NCBI GenBank assembly: GCA_020446665.1
Contig: JAGREF010000116.1
Span: forward strand, 1,752 to 7,760
Direction of reading: 5' to 3'
Source of the DNA: Sphingomonadaceae bacterium
Lineage (GTDB): Bacteria > Pseudomonadota > Alphaproteobacteria > Sphingomonadales > Sphingomonadaceae
Length of the DNA: 6,009 nt
The position numbers and the translations under genes are program-made. The notes under the pieces were generated by a model. That model was not told the DNA's origin. It did not search any database and was given only the letters and a program-made list of their open reading frames with translations. The number at the start of each line of letters is the position of its first letter. Within the stretch, counting starts at the first letter, position 1. Of this stretch, positions 1 through 5,018 are shown piece by piece.

Positions 1-51
1 ATCCTGTGCCTCCAGCCCGGTGCGGGCGACCCGAAGTGCGGAAGTGGGCAT
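1..51 (-). CDS. flgG: FlgG distal rod protein, N-terminal 17 codons only
   Basis: The reverse complement of the window's left edge opens with ATG at 51 and reads MPTSALRVARTGLEAQD before running off the window. ALxxAxTGLEAQ is the conserved amino-terminal helix of FlgG, the distal rod protein, which is exported by the flagellar type III system and forms the drive shaft below the hook. A Shine-Dalgarno-like GGGAG lies 8 nt upstream, in the 19-nt gap after flgF. Position after flgF is the canonical flgBCDEFG order. Only the first residues are visible, so length and integrity cannot be judged, but the motif and context make the call firm. Confidence 0.85.
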   Translation of the reverse strand, partial: MPTSALRVARTGLEAQD

Positions 52-70
52 TGGTCAGTCTCCCTGATGG

Positions 71-811
71 TCAGGTCAGGCGCATCAGGCTGGAGCCCTG
101 CTCGTCCAGTTCCTTGGCCGTGCCGAGCAGCTTGGTGCGCATTTCAAAGAGGCGTTGGGCCTCGATCATTTCCACCAGTACGGCGGTGGATTTCACATTG
201 GATTGTTCGAGGAATCCGGGATTTACCCTAGCGGCCTCGTCCACTGGCAGGATTCCGCCACCCTGGACGCGAAAGAGATTGTCCAGCCCCTTGGCAATCG
301 GGCTGCCTTGCCATCCGGCGAGCTTGATCCGGGCGACTTCCTGCGGCGGCGCATCGGGCTGCGCCGCATCGCTGACCATCACCGCGCCATCTTCTGCGAT
401 GGAGAGCTTTCCGGTCAGCGGGACACTGACCGGGCCGCTCGCCCCCAGCACGGGATGGCCCGCGCCATTGACCAGCAAACCGCTGGGCAAGACCGCCAGA
501 TCGCCGCGCCGTGTATAGGCTTCGCTGCCATCGGGGGCCTGCACCGCGATCAGCGCATCGCCGGTCACGGCAATGTCGAGCATCTGGCCGGTTTCGACCA
601 GTTCGCCCGCACCCATCCGCGCGCCGGTGACAATGGCGCTTTGCTGTGCGCGCACTTCCAGCTGGTTGCTTTCCAGCGTGATCGGCGTGCGCTGCATCAG
701 TTCCTCGCGAAAGCCCGGCGTGCGCGCATTGGCCATATTGTTGGCCAATACGCGCTGCTGGTCCATCGAGGCACGCATGCCCGACAGGGCGGTATAGATC
801 AGCCGGTCCAT
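71..811 (-). CDS. flgF: FlgF proximal rod protein
   Basis: This encodes 246 residues, close to the usual FlgF length of about 250. FlgF is a proximal rod component, exported through the flagellar type III apparatus and assembled with FlgB, FlgC and FlgG in the periplasm. The start MDRLIYTALSGMRASMDQQ, followed by VLANNMANARTPGFREEL (about residues 21-38), is the flagellar rod/hook amino-terminal signature in its FlgF form. The carboxy end (QSNVKSTAVLVEMIEAQRLFEM and after, about 202-246) is the matching helix that pairs with the amino-terminal helix in the assembled axial structure. A modest AGGG lies 9 nt before the ATG, in the 16-nt gap after flgE. It is cotranscribed with flgE upstream and flgG downstream, and no promoter of its own is seen. 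Confidence 0.95.
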   Translation of the reverse strand: MDRLIYTALSGMRASMDQQRVLANNMANARTPGFREELMQRTPITLESNQLEVRAQQSAIVTGARMGAGELVETGQMLDIAVTGDALIAVQAPDGSEAYTRRGDLAVLPSGLLVNGAGHPVLGASGPVSVPLTGKLSIAEDGAVMVSDAAQPDAPPQEVARIKLAGWQGSPIAKGLDNLFRVQGGGILPVDEAARVNPGFLEQSNVKSTAVLVEMIEAQRLFEMRTKLLGTAKELDEQGSSLMRLT

Positions 812-827
812 CGCTCAGCACCCTGTC

Positions 828-1634
828 TTAAGTGCGCAGGTTGATGATGGTCTGGCTGATCTGGCTGGCTGTATCGATCGCCTTGGCATTGGCCTGGAAA
901 TTGCGCTGCGCGGTAATCAGCCCGACCAGTTCCTCGGCAATATCGACATTGGAGCGTTCAATCGCACCGGAGATGATATCACCAAAAGTGCTGGTGCCGG
1001 GCGCGCCATAGCGCGGTGCGCCGGAATTGCCGCTGGCTTCCCAGTTGGAAGAACCCGCCTGGATCAGCCCGGCGGTGGAGACGAAATTGGCCAGCGCCAG
1101 CGTGCCGACGATTTCATTGCTGCCATCGGCAAAGGTCGCCACGACCTGGCCCTCGCGATTGACCACGACAGAGGCGAATTCAGCCCCGCTGGTGCCGACC
1201 GAGGGAACCTGCACATCGAACGGCGTGGTGCCTGTCACTGTCCCGTCAGCCGCAGTCGCCAGCACTTGCAGGCGATAGCCCGAAGCATCGGTCATGAAAC
1301 CCTGCCCATCGGTGTGGAACGCGCCATTGCGGGTGAACAGCAACTGGTCCGTCTTCACATCGCGGGTGGTGAAGAAGCCTTCGCCATTGATCGCGAGGTC
1401 CAGCACATTGCCGGTCTGTTCCAGTGGGCCGAGCGAGAAATTCTGGCTGACCGATTCCACAGTCGCACCGATCCCCTGCGCATCCTTGGTATAGCTGGCC
1501 CCGACCACGATATCGGCGAATTCAGCGCGCAATTTCTTGAAGCCGGTGGTCTCGGCATTGGCGATATTATGCGAGATGACGCCAAGGTCGATCTGCGCAT
1601 TCTTGAGCCCGTTGAGCGAGGTGTAGAAAGACAT
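828..1634 (-). CDS. flgE: FlgE flagellar hook protein, short form
   Basis: This encodes 268 residues. FlgE polymerises into the hook, the universal joint between rod and filament. The amino end MSFYTSLNGLKNAQIDL then ISHNIANAETTGFKK (about 20-34), a GEGFF segment at 84-88, and the carboxy end AQRNFQANAKAIDTASQISQ with TIINLRT are FlgE-type D0/D1 signatures. Position between flgD and flgF supports FlgE. The protein is much shorter than the enterobacterial hook protein (about 400 residues), so most of the surface-exposed outer domain appears absent and it is nearly FlgG-sized. A clear AGGAG lies 8 nt upstream and overlaps the flgD stop codon (5-nt gap), suggesting coupled translation. A divergent FlgG-like paralogue is the alternative, less likely from the order. 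Confidence 0.88.
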   Translation of the reverse strand: MSFYTSLNGLKNAQIDLGVISHNIANAETTGFKKLRAEFADIVVGASYTKDAQGIGATVESVSQNFSLGPLEQTGNVLDLAINGEGFFTTRDVKTDQLLFTRNGAFHTDGQGFMTDASGYRLQVLATAADGTVTGTTPFDVQVPSVGTSGAEFASVVVNREGQVVATFADGSNEIVGTLALANFVSTAGLIQAGSSNWEASGNSGAPRYGAPGTSTFGDIISGAIERSNVDIAEELVGLITAQRNFQANAKAIDTASQISQTIINLRT

Positions 1635-1639
1635 GGGGG

Positions 1640-1951
1640 TTACTCCTGTGGCTGGGTGTCAGTGTTGGTGGAGGTAGTTGAAGCCGTTTCCTGCGCGGCG
1701 AGCAGCGCATCGAGCTTGCCCGCGATCACTTGCAGCGTCTCATTGACCGAATTGATGCCGGACAGGCTGGTAAACTGCGCCATCTGCGCCAGCATTTCCT
1801 TGTTATCGACCGGCTCGAACGGGTCCTGTTGCTGGATCTGCGTGGTCAGCAGGCGGAAGAAATCGGCCTGTCCCAGATCGCCAAAGCCGCGCCCGGCCTG
1901 CGCATTATTGGGGGTGCTGTTGGTCAGCGTGGCAAGGTTGATCGTGGTCAT
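1640..1951 (-). CDS. flgD: FlgD hook-cap/scaffold protein, N-terminal region only
   Basis: This encodes 103 residues. FlgD sits transiently at the tip of the growing hook and allows FlgE to polymerise. The core motif LGQADFFRLLTTQIQQQDP (about 26-44) followed by EPVDNKEMLAQMAQFTSL (46-63) is the conserved FlgD amino-terminal block, and INSVNETLQ continues as in the family. After about residue 87 only a Thr/Ser/Gln-rich tail remains. The Tudor-like and fibronectin-like carboxy domains of enterobacterial FlgD (over 200 residues) are missing. The reading frame ends in a proper TAA with flgE directly behind it, so this looks like a genuine short form, not decay. The start overlaps the flgC stop as ATGA, with GAGG 5 nt upstream. 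Confidence 0.92.
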   Translation of the reverse strand: MTTINLATLTNSTPNNAQAGRGFGDLGQADFFRLLTTQIQQQDPFEPVDNKEMLAQMAQFTSLSGINSVNETLQVIAGKLDALLAAQETASTTSTNTDTQPQE

Positions 1952-2358
1952 TTCATCCTCATCGTTTCCAGCATTAGCTGCTTGGCAGTGGTCAGGGCTT
2001 CGAGTAGGTTCTGGTACTGGCGGCTGGCCTCCAGCATCTCGACCATCTCTTCATTCTCATCGACCGCGCTCAGCCAGACATTGCCTTCGGCATCGGCAAG
2101 CGGGTGGTCGGGGTCATAGTGCTTGACCGGGGCCGCATCAGACCGGCGCACGGCATCGACCCGGACCGAGCTGAGCCCGGTGGCGGTGTCGAGTTCCTCG
2201 GCGAAGACCGGGCGCAGCGGGCGATAAGCCTTGTCCTGCGATCCGGCGACGCTGCCTGCATTGGCGAGATTGGACGCCGCGGCATTCATCCGCACCATCT
2301 GCGAAGACATGCCGCGCTGCGCGAGGTCGAACAGGGTCATCGGCGCGCCCATGCTCAT
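1948..2358 (-). CDS. flgC: FlgC proximal rod protein
   Basis: This encodes 136 residues, the standard FlgC length. FlgC is a rod subunit near the MS ring, exported by the flagellar type III system. TLFDLAQRGMSSQMVRMNA then ASNLANA is the amino-terminal rod signature. YDPDHPLADAEGNVWLSAV (about 81-99) and the following EMVEMLEASRQYQNLLEA are the FlgC carboxy block. The chosen ATG overlaps the flgB stop as ATGA. In-frame ATGs lie at 2352 and 2340; the one at 2352 has better spacing from the AAGGG upstream, so the true start could be two codons later. The stop overlaps the flgD start by 4 nt. The pair of overlaps implies tight translational coupling from flgB to flgD. Confidence 0.95.
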   Translation of the reverse strand: MSMGAPMTLFDLAQRGMSSQMVRMNAAASNLANAGSVAGSQDKAYRPLRPVFAEELDTATGLSSVRVDAVRRSDAAPVKHYDPDHPLADAEGNVWLSAVDENEEMVEMLEASRQYQNLLEALTTAKQLMLETMRMK

Positions 2359-2702
2359 TCGCCCTTCAGCGCGCGGGTCACGGTTGCCACCCGCCCGCGT
2401 ACAAATTCCAGCGTGGCGGAATAGGCGACGGAGTTTTCCGCGAAGGCGATCTGTTCCGTGGACAGTTCCACCGTATTGCCATCAAGGCTGGGCATCACCG
2501 GCACGCGGTAGCGCGTGGCAGTGCCAATCGCGCGATCCGCATCCGCCCCGCTGAGCCGTGCATCCAGCGCAGCGGCAAAGTCGATATCCTTCGCCTTGTA
2601 TCCCGGCGTGGCAGCATTGGCGATGTTGGAGGTAATCATCCCCATACGCTGCGAGCGCAATTCCAGCGCTGCCCCGTGAATGCCGAATATACTCTCGCTC
2701 AT
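2355..2702 (-). CDS. flgB: FlgB proximal rod protein
   Basis: This encodes 115 residues from the chosen start. FlgB is a proximal rod subunit. ALELRSQRMGMITSNIANA then ATPGYKAKDIDF (about residues 11-41) is the rod signature, with ATPGYKA typical of FlgB. QIAFAENSVAYSATLEFVRGR near the end matches the family's carboxy helix. The frame stays open upstream to 2891, but that extension crosses the sigma-54 promoter and repeat region and is not protein-like. Two ATGs are close together (2708 and 2702). AAAGG ends 1 nt before the first and 7 nt before the second, so 2702 (MSESIFGIHG) is preferred. First gene of the flgBCDEFG operon. Confidence 0.93.
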   Translation of the reverse strand: MSESIFGIHGAALELRSQRMGMITSNIANAATPGYKAKDIDFAAALDARLSGADADRAIGTATRYRVPVMPSLDGNTVELSTEQIAFAENSVAYSATLEFVRGRVATVTRALKGE

Positions 2703-2741
2703 GGCCATGCCTTTCGCGTTGCAATGGTTTGCCAGCGACAC

Positions 2742-2758
2742 AGCAAACGGCGTGCCAA
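2742..2758 (-). promoter_or_regulatory. Sigma-54 promoter for the flgBCDEFG operon
   Basis: On the minus strand the sequence reads TTGGCACGCCGTTTGCT. This matches the sigma-54 consensus YTGGCACGNNNNTTGCW at every defined base, with exactly 10 nt between the -24 GG and the -12 GC. The predicted transcription start is near 2731, giving a leader of about 29 nt before flgB ATG 2702. Sigma-54 control of rod/hook genes is common in hierarchically regulated flagella and needs an ATP-driven activator. Confidence 0.88.
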
Positions 2759-2771
2759 TTGCGGAAATGCG

Positions 2772-2795
2772 CGGGTTTTGCGGGTAAAATCGGGT
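2772..2795. repeat. Three phased CGGGT copies upstream of the flgB promoter
   Basis: CGGGT occurs at 2772-2776, 2781-2785 and 2791-2795, spaced 9 and 10 bp. This lies about 41-65 bp upstream of the predicted flgB transcription start. The near-helical spacing could mark a protein-binding surface or simply GC-rich chance; no known site is recognised. Confidence 0.25.
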
Positions 2796-2800
2796 TGGAA

Positions 2801-2838
2801 CGGCAAGGTTGTGCCGCACCATCGGCAAGGCGCTGCCA
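2801..2838 (-). promoter_or_regulatory. Tandem 16-bp palindromes, putative sigma-54 activator (enhancer) sites
   Basis: Two copies of one inverted-repeat motif are present. On the plus strand they are CGGCAAGGTTGTGCCG at 2801-2816 and CGGCAAGGCGCTGCCA at 2823-2838. They share the first eight bases and the TGCC half, and are 22 bp apart, about two helical turns. In the flgB direction they read (C/T)GGCA-N3-CCTTGCCG. Their centres are about 78 and 100 bp upstream of the predicted flgB start, a usual place for activator sites of sigma-54 promoters. They resemble my recollection of FlbD-bound ftr elements of Caulobacter, which I cannot verify here. Confidence 0.5.
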
Positions 2839-2982
2839 GCCCCTCCGCCTTCAGGGGAGGGGCAACGAGACTTGGTGACGCGAAGCGGCACTTAGTCGCA
2901 GTGGGGTGGGGAGCCTCGGCAAGCACAGCGCATGACCGACAAACCCCACCCCCAACCCCCTCCCCTAAAGGCGGAGGGGGCT
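2838..2982. repeat. GC-rich intergenic palindromic repeat element
   Basis: The left arm at 2838-2863 (AGCCCCTCCGCCTTCAGGGG then AGGGGC) is the near-exact inverse of 2957-2982, with one mismatch (g/a) over about 23 bp and one extra G. Each arm is itself a hairpin (CCCCTCC pairing with GGAGGGG around a TTCA or TAAA loop). Inside, GTGGGGTGGGG at 2901-2911 is the inverse of CCCCACCCC at 2944-2952. The arrangement looks like two facing copies of a short intergenic repeat, the left one carrying about 38 bp of extra sequence. Such palindromic repeats are often multicopy in alphaproteobacterial genomes; copy number cannot be seen here. No transposase or target duplication is visible. Confidence 0.65.
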
Positions 2983-2986
2983 TTTT
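2956..2986 (+). terminator. Terminator-like hairpin upstream of the motA-like gene
   Basis: CCCCCTCC at 2956-2963 pairs perfectly with GGAGGGGG at 2973-2980, extended inside by CC/GG around a TAAA loop, and is followed by CTTTTTG. The shape fits an intrinsic terminator for plus-strand transcripts entering from the left. No plus-strand gene ends just before it, so it may shield the motA-like gene from read-through or be only a property of the repeat arm. Confidence 0.4.
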
Positions 2987-3055
2987 GCTGCCTTCCTGCC
3001 TCTGAAATTCACCGCCGCCCTGCCGTTCTTCCCGGCGCAAGGAAGGACCCCGCGC

Positions 3056-3718
3056 ATGATACCCAGCAGCCTGATCGATCCCGTCGCCCTCGCTCTGGTG
3101 CTGGGCGGCACTTGCGCGGCCACTTTGCTGCGCTGCGGCTGGCGCGAAAGCCGCGAGGCGCTGGCCGTCATCACCCGGCTTTTCCGCCCGCGTTTTGACC
3201 CGGCAAGCGCGCGCGGTGCGCTGGCGGGTTTCGTCCAGCGGATCGATACGGACGGGCTGATGCGCGCAGAGCCGCGCGCGACAGGCGACAGGGAGATTGA
3301 TGAAGTGGTGGCCGATCTGGCCCATGCGCGCTCACCCGATGTGCTGGCGATGAGTTTTGAGGCGCACCGCCAGCAACGGCTCGCGGCCAGCCAGCGGGCA
3401 GGCTGGGTGTTGAGCCAGGCGGCAGAGCTGGCCCCGGTGCTGGGGCTGGCAGGCACGCTGGTCGCATTGGGGCAATTGTCCGGGCTGGCCGCTGAAGGCA
3501 GCGAATTTGCCGGCGCGATTGGCAATGCAGTGACCACCACGCTCTATGGCCTTGTCATCGCCAATTTCCTGTTCGGCCCGCTCGCCGGTGCCGTTGCCCG
3601 CCAGTCTGCGGCAGAAGATGCTGCCCGGCGCGACGTGATGGACTGGCTGGCGCTGCATGCTGCCGCCGCGCGCCCCCATCTTGATCCCACATCCACACAG
3701 CGGAAACACGCGGCATGA
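3056..3718 (+). CDS. MotA/TolQ/ExbB-family proton channel subunit, MotA-like short form
   Basis: This encodes 220 residues, likely an inner-membrane channel subunit using proton flow to do mechanical work. The segment ELAPVLGLAGTLVALGQL (about 124-141) and then AIGNAVTTTLYGLVIANF with GPLAG (154-178) are the conserved MotA third and fourth helices, including prolines P127 and P175 at the positions of the family's key prolines. The amino end, DPVALALVLGGTCAATLL (8-25), aligns by eye with the second membrane helix of canonical MotA, so the usual first helix seems missing, giving an ExbB/TolQ-like three-helix layout. E. coli MotA has about 295 residues. GGAAGGA ends 8 nt before the ATG. The stop overlaps the next gene as ATGA, tying it to an ExbD-like partner. 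No clear promoter is seen. Confidence 0.8.
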   Translation: MIPSSLIDPVALALVLGGTCAATLLRCGWRESREALAVITRLFRPRFDPASARGALAGFVQRIDTDGLMRAEPRATGDREIDEVVADLAHARSPDVLAMSFEAHRQQRLAASQRAGWVLSQAAELAPVLGLAGTLVALGQLSGLAAEGSEFAGAIGNAVTTTLYGLVIANFLFGPLAGAVARQSAAEDAARRDVMDWLALHAAAARPHLDPTSTQRKHAA

Positions 3719-4128
3719 TCGCGCGTGAAGGTGCCGGATGGCAGGCCGTGATCGCGGACCTTGCGCTGATCCTGTTCATGGTCACCGCCTCTGCGGTCGA
3801 AGCGCAACATGAAGAGAAGCCGGACAGCAATGACAGCACGCTTGAACTGGGCGAACCGGGTGCCGTCTGGCGGCCCGAACAGGGCATTTCGCTGAAAGAC
3901 TGGCTGGCGGCACAGGCCCCCGATCCGCGCCAGCAACTGACCATCACCGCGCATTATCCGGCCGGAGCAGCCGATGCCGCCTATGCGCAGGCGCAGGCAC
4001 TGGCGCAGCAAGCCGGGCAACCGGCGCGGATCGTGCTCCAGCCCGGTCAGCAACAGACCTTGCAGGCGGTGCTGGCCTATGACCAGCCGGACGAGCTGGC
4101 ACGCAGATTGCAGGTGGCAGGGCAATAA
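3715..4128 (+). CDS. ExbD/TolR-like stator partner subunit in the MotB position
   Basis: This encodes 137 residues, a usual ExbD/TolR length and less than half of MotB. One membrane helix is evident, WQAVIADLALILFMVTASAV (9-28), with Asp15 placed like the proton-carrying Asp of MotB (AD in WKxxxAD) and of ExbD (D-x-x-L-x-x-x-F-M-V-T). After a linker, ISLKDWLAAQAPDPRQQLTI (58-77), a helix to about 100, and ARIVLQPG form a beta-alpha-beta pattern like the ExbD/TolR periplasmic domain. No complete OmpA-like peptidoglycan-binding domain is visible. Translation is coupled to the MotA-like gene by an ATGA overlap, so the two products probably form a complex. Whether it drives rotation is unknown. 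The 3' end of the gene also contains the flgA sigma-54 promoter. Confidence 0.6.
   Translation: MIAREGAGWQAVIADLALILFMVTASAVEAQHEEKPDSNDSTLELGEPGAVWRPEQGISLKDWLAAQAPDPRQQLTITAHYPAGAADAAYAQAQALAQQAGQPARIVLQPGQQQTLQAVLAYDQPDELARRLQVAGQ
4096..4112 (+). promoter_or_regulatory. Sigma-54 promoter for flgA, inside the end of the ExbD-like gene
   Basis: CTGGCACGCAGATTGCA matches the sigma-54 consensus YTGGCACGNNNNTTGCW at every defined base, with 10 nt between GG (4098-4099) and GC (4110-4111). The predicted start is near 4123, and flgA ATG 4151 is 40 nt after the C of the -12 GC. The same bases encode LARRLQ near the carboxy end of the upstream protein. Confidence 0.85.
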
Positions 4129-4151
4129 TCACCTACAGGGATTGCCTGCCA
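4115..4151 (+). repeat. Inverted repeat around the flgA ribosome-binding site
   Basis: TGGCAGGGCAAT (4115-4126) pairs with ATTGCCTGCCA (4141-4151) as 11 base pairs with one bulged G. The Shine-Dalgarno CAGGGA (4136-4141) lies mostly in the loop, and the right arm reaches the A of the start codon. Most of the left arm lies upstream of the predicted sigma-54 start (about 4123), so a full hairpin would form only in transcripts reading through from the stator genes. Confidence 0.45.
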
Positions 4152-4642
4152 TGCTCCGTCCGCTTGCCGCTTTGCTACTTCTCACAGCCAGCCCCGCCTT
4201 TGCCCAGCAGGTGACAGACCCTGCTGCGCTCGACCGCGCCGTAGAGGCTTTCACCGGCGCGCCGATTGGCGCAAATGGCGGTGCGCGCCAGCCGGTGGAT
4301 CGGCGTTTGCGGCTTGCCCCCTGCCCGGCGCAACCCGCACTGGAATATTACGGCAAGGCGCGCGAAAGTGTGCTGGTGCGCTGCCCTGTCGCCAATGGCT
4401 GGCGCATCTTTGTCCCCCTTAACGCTGCCCCGCAGACACAAGAGGCCGCGCCGGTCATCGCGCGCGGCGAGGCCGTGGCAATCCTTGTGCAAGGGCGCGG
4501 TTTTACGCTCTCCCGCCAGGGCGAAGCGATGGATGCAGGCGCAGCGGGAGAATGGATCCGCGTGCGCCCGTTGGGCAAGCGTAATGACCCGGTGCGCGCA
4601 CAAGTGCTACGCCCCGGCACAGTCGGCATGCGTTTGCCGTAA
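4151..4642 (+). CDS. flgA: FlgA, P-ring assembly chaperone
   Basis: This encodes 163 residues, shorter than E. coli FlgA (about 219). FlgA is a periplasmic chaperone that helps FlgI assemble into the P ring around the rod. A Sec signal peptide is clear (MLRPLAALLLLTASPAFA, cut likely before QQ). Then come DRRLRLAPCPAQPALEYYG and VLVRCPVANGWRIFVPL (about 50-90), with Cys58 and Cys78 placed to form the family's disulfide. A SAF/FlgA carboxy domain follows: VIARGEAVAILVQGRGFTL, GEAMDAGAAGEWIRVRPLG, then VRAQVLRPGTVGM. The shortness is at the amino-terminal domain. CAGGGA sits 9 nt before the ATG; the longer frame starting at 3974 overlaps the previous gene and lacks a signal peptide at its start. 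It has its own sigma-54 promoter. Confidence 0.9.
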   Translation: MLRPLAALLLLTASPAFAQQVTDPAALDRAVEAFTGAPIGANGGARQPVDRRLRLAPCPAQPALEYYGKARESVLVRCPVANGWRIFVPLNAAPQTQEAAPVIARGEAVAILVQGRGFTLSRQGEAMDAGAAGEWIRVRPLGKRNDPVRAQVLRPGTVGMRLP

Positions 4643-4645
4643 TTG

Positions 4646-4672
4646 CGGCAGCAATTTGCCAGCGCCTTGCCG
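4646..4672 (+). promoter_or_regulatory. Overlapping palindromic sites upstream of flgM, same motif as upstream of flgB
   Basis: CGGCAGCAATTTGCCA (4646-4661) and TGCCAGCGCCTTGCCG (4657-4672) have the CGGCA-N6-TGCC layout, 11 bp apart. The second shares the 13 bases CAGCGCCTTGCCG with the flgB-upstream site at 2823-2838 (minus strand). This repetition in two flagellar intergenic regions suggests binding by one regulator. The same bases could form a weak CGGCA/TGCCG hairpin before AAAATTTT, so a role as flgA terminator is an alternative. Confidence 0.4.
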
Positions 4673-4691
4673 AAAATTTTGCAGCGCCCCT

Positions 4692-4717
4692 TAAACTCTC
4701 TGCGCCAAGGTCGTTCT
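4692..4717 (+). promoter_or_regulatory. Weak candidate sigma-28 promoter for flgM
   Basis: TAAA at 4692-4695 is followed after 14 nt by GTCGTTCT (4710-4717), which matches GCCGATAA at only four of eight bases. The position would give a start about 22 nt before flgM ATG 4746. flgM is often under sigma-28 control in other bacteria. No sigma-54 promoter with the correct 10-nt spacing is present here. Confidence 0.2.
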
Positions 4718-4718
4718 G

Positions 4719-4745
4719 TGGTCCGTATAGCGATGGAGCGGACCA
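4719..4745 (+). repeat. Inverted repeat around the flgM ribosome-binding site
   Basis: TGGTCCG (4719-4725) and CGGACCA (4739-4745) are a perfect 7-bp inverted repeat. The Shine-Dalgarno GGAG (4735-4738) is in the 13-nt loop and the right arm ends at the base before the ATG. A hairpin could hide or hold open the start site. Confidence 0.4.
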
Positions 4746-5018
4746 ATGAACCCGATCGATCCAGGACGAGTGACGCGCCCGGTGGCGCGATTTGAAGGCA
4801 CCAGCCCGAACCCGGTTTCCGGCGCGGCCAAGGCACGCCCGGTCAGCAGCGAAAACGCTGCCCTGACCGCACGCGATGCCGGCCCCGCCGCCCCGGTGGA
4901 TGCTGACCGTGTGGTGGAAATCCGCAAGGCAGTGGAACAGGGCACATACCCCATTCTCCCGACCAAGATTGCCGATGCAATGATCGCGGCGGGCTATCTC
5001 TTGAGGCACAAGGCATGA
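4746..5018 (+). CDS. flgM: FlgM anti-sigma-28 factor
   Basis: This encodes 90 residues, the usual FlgM size. FlgM holds sigma-28 (FliA) inactive until the hook is complete and is then exported through the flagellum, so late genes are switched on. The amino-terminal half is Pro/Ala/Ser-rich and low in structure, as in the family. The conserved block VDADRVVEIRKAVEQGTYPI then LPTKIADAMIAAG (51-83) is the FlgM carboxy-terminal sigma-binding region. GGAG lies 7 nt before the ATG. The stop overlaps flgN as ATGA. A FlgM implies a FliA elsewhere in the genome; well-studied alphaproteobacteria such as Caulobacter lack this checkpoint. Confidence 0.9.
   Translation: MNPIDPGRVTRPVARFEGTSPNPVSGAAKARPVSSENAALTARDAGPAAPVDADRVVEIRKAVEQGTYPILPTKIADAMIAAGYLLRHKA

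Noticed and set aside
155..2126. Long plus-strand open frames opposite flgF, flgE and flgD (for example 155-844 and 1266-2126).
   Set aside because: They are antisense to well-supported flagellar genes, have no family motifs or ribosome-binding sites, and are expected from high GC content.
2720..2734. Second sigma-54-like sequence on the minus strand, TGGCAAACCATTGCA.
   Set aside because: Only 9 nt separate GG and GC, which sigma-54 does not normally accept, and the perfect site at 2742-2758 explains flgB.
2703..2891. Amino-terminal extension of flgB to 2891.
   Set aside because: It runs through the sigma-54 promoter and the repeat, while the conserved protein and a well-spaced AAAGG fit the start at 2702.
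2917..2932. CGGCAAGCACAGCGCA, a GG-N10-GC match that might serve the motA-like gene.
   Set aside because: It lacks the TT before GC, lies more than 120 nt from the gene and inside the repeat; a terminator-like hairpin follows it.
3496..3512. AGGCAGCGAATTTGCCG inside the MotA-like gene, similar to the palindrome motif.
   Set aside because: The spacer between GGCA and TGCC is 7 instead of 6, so it does not fit the other six copies.
4646..4680. Intrinsic terminator after flgA (CGGCA/TGCCG stem followed by AAAATTTT).
   Set aside because: The stem is only 5 bp with a long interior and the T-run is 4; kept only as an alternative for the palindrome pair.
4669..4683. GCCGAAAA as a sigma-28 -10 box, or TTGCCGAAAATTTTGCA as a sigma-54 site for flgM.
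   Set aside because: No TAAA lies 15 nt upstream for sigma-28, and the -24 GG is GC for sigma-54; the distance to flgM also differs from the other promoters.
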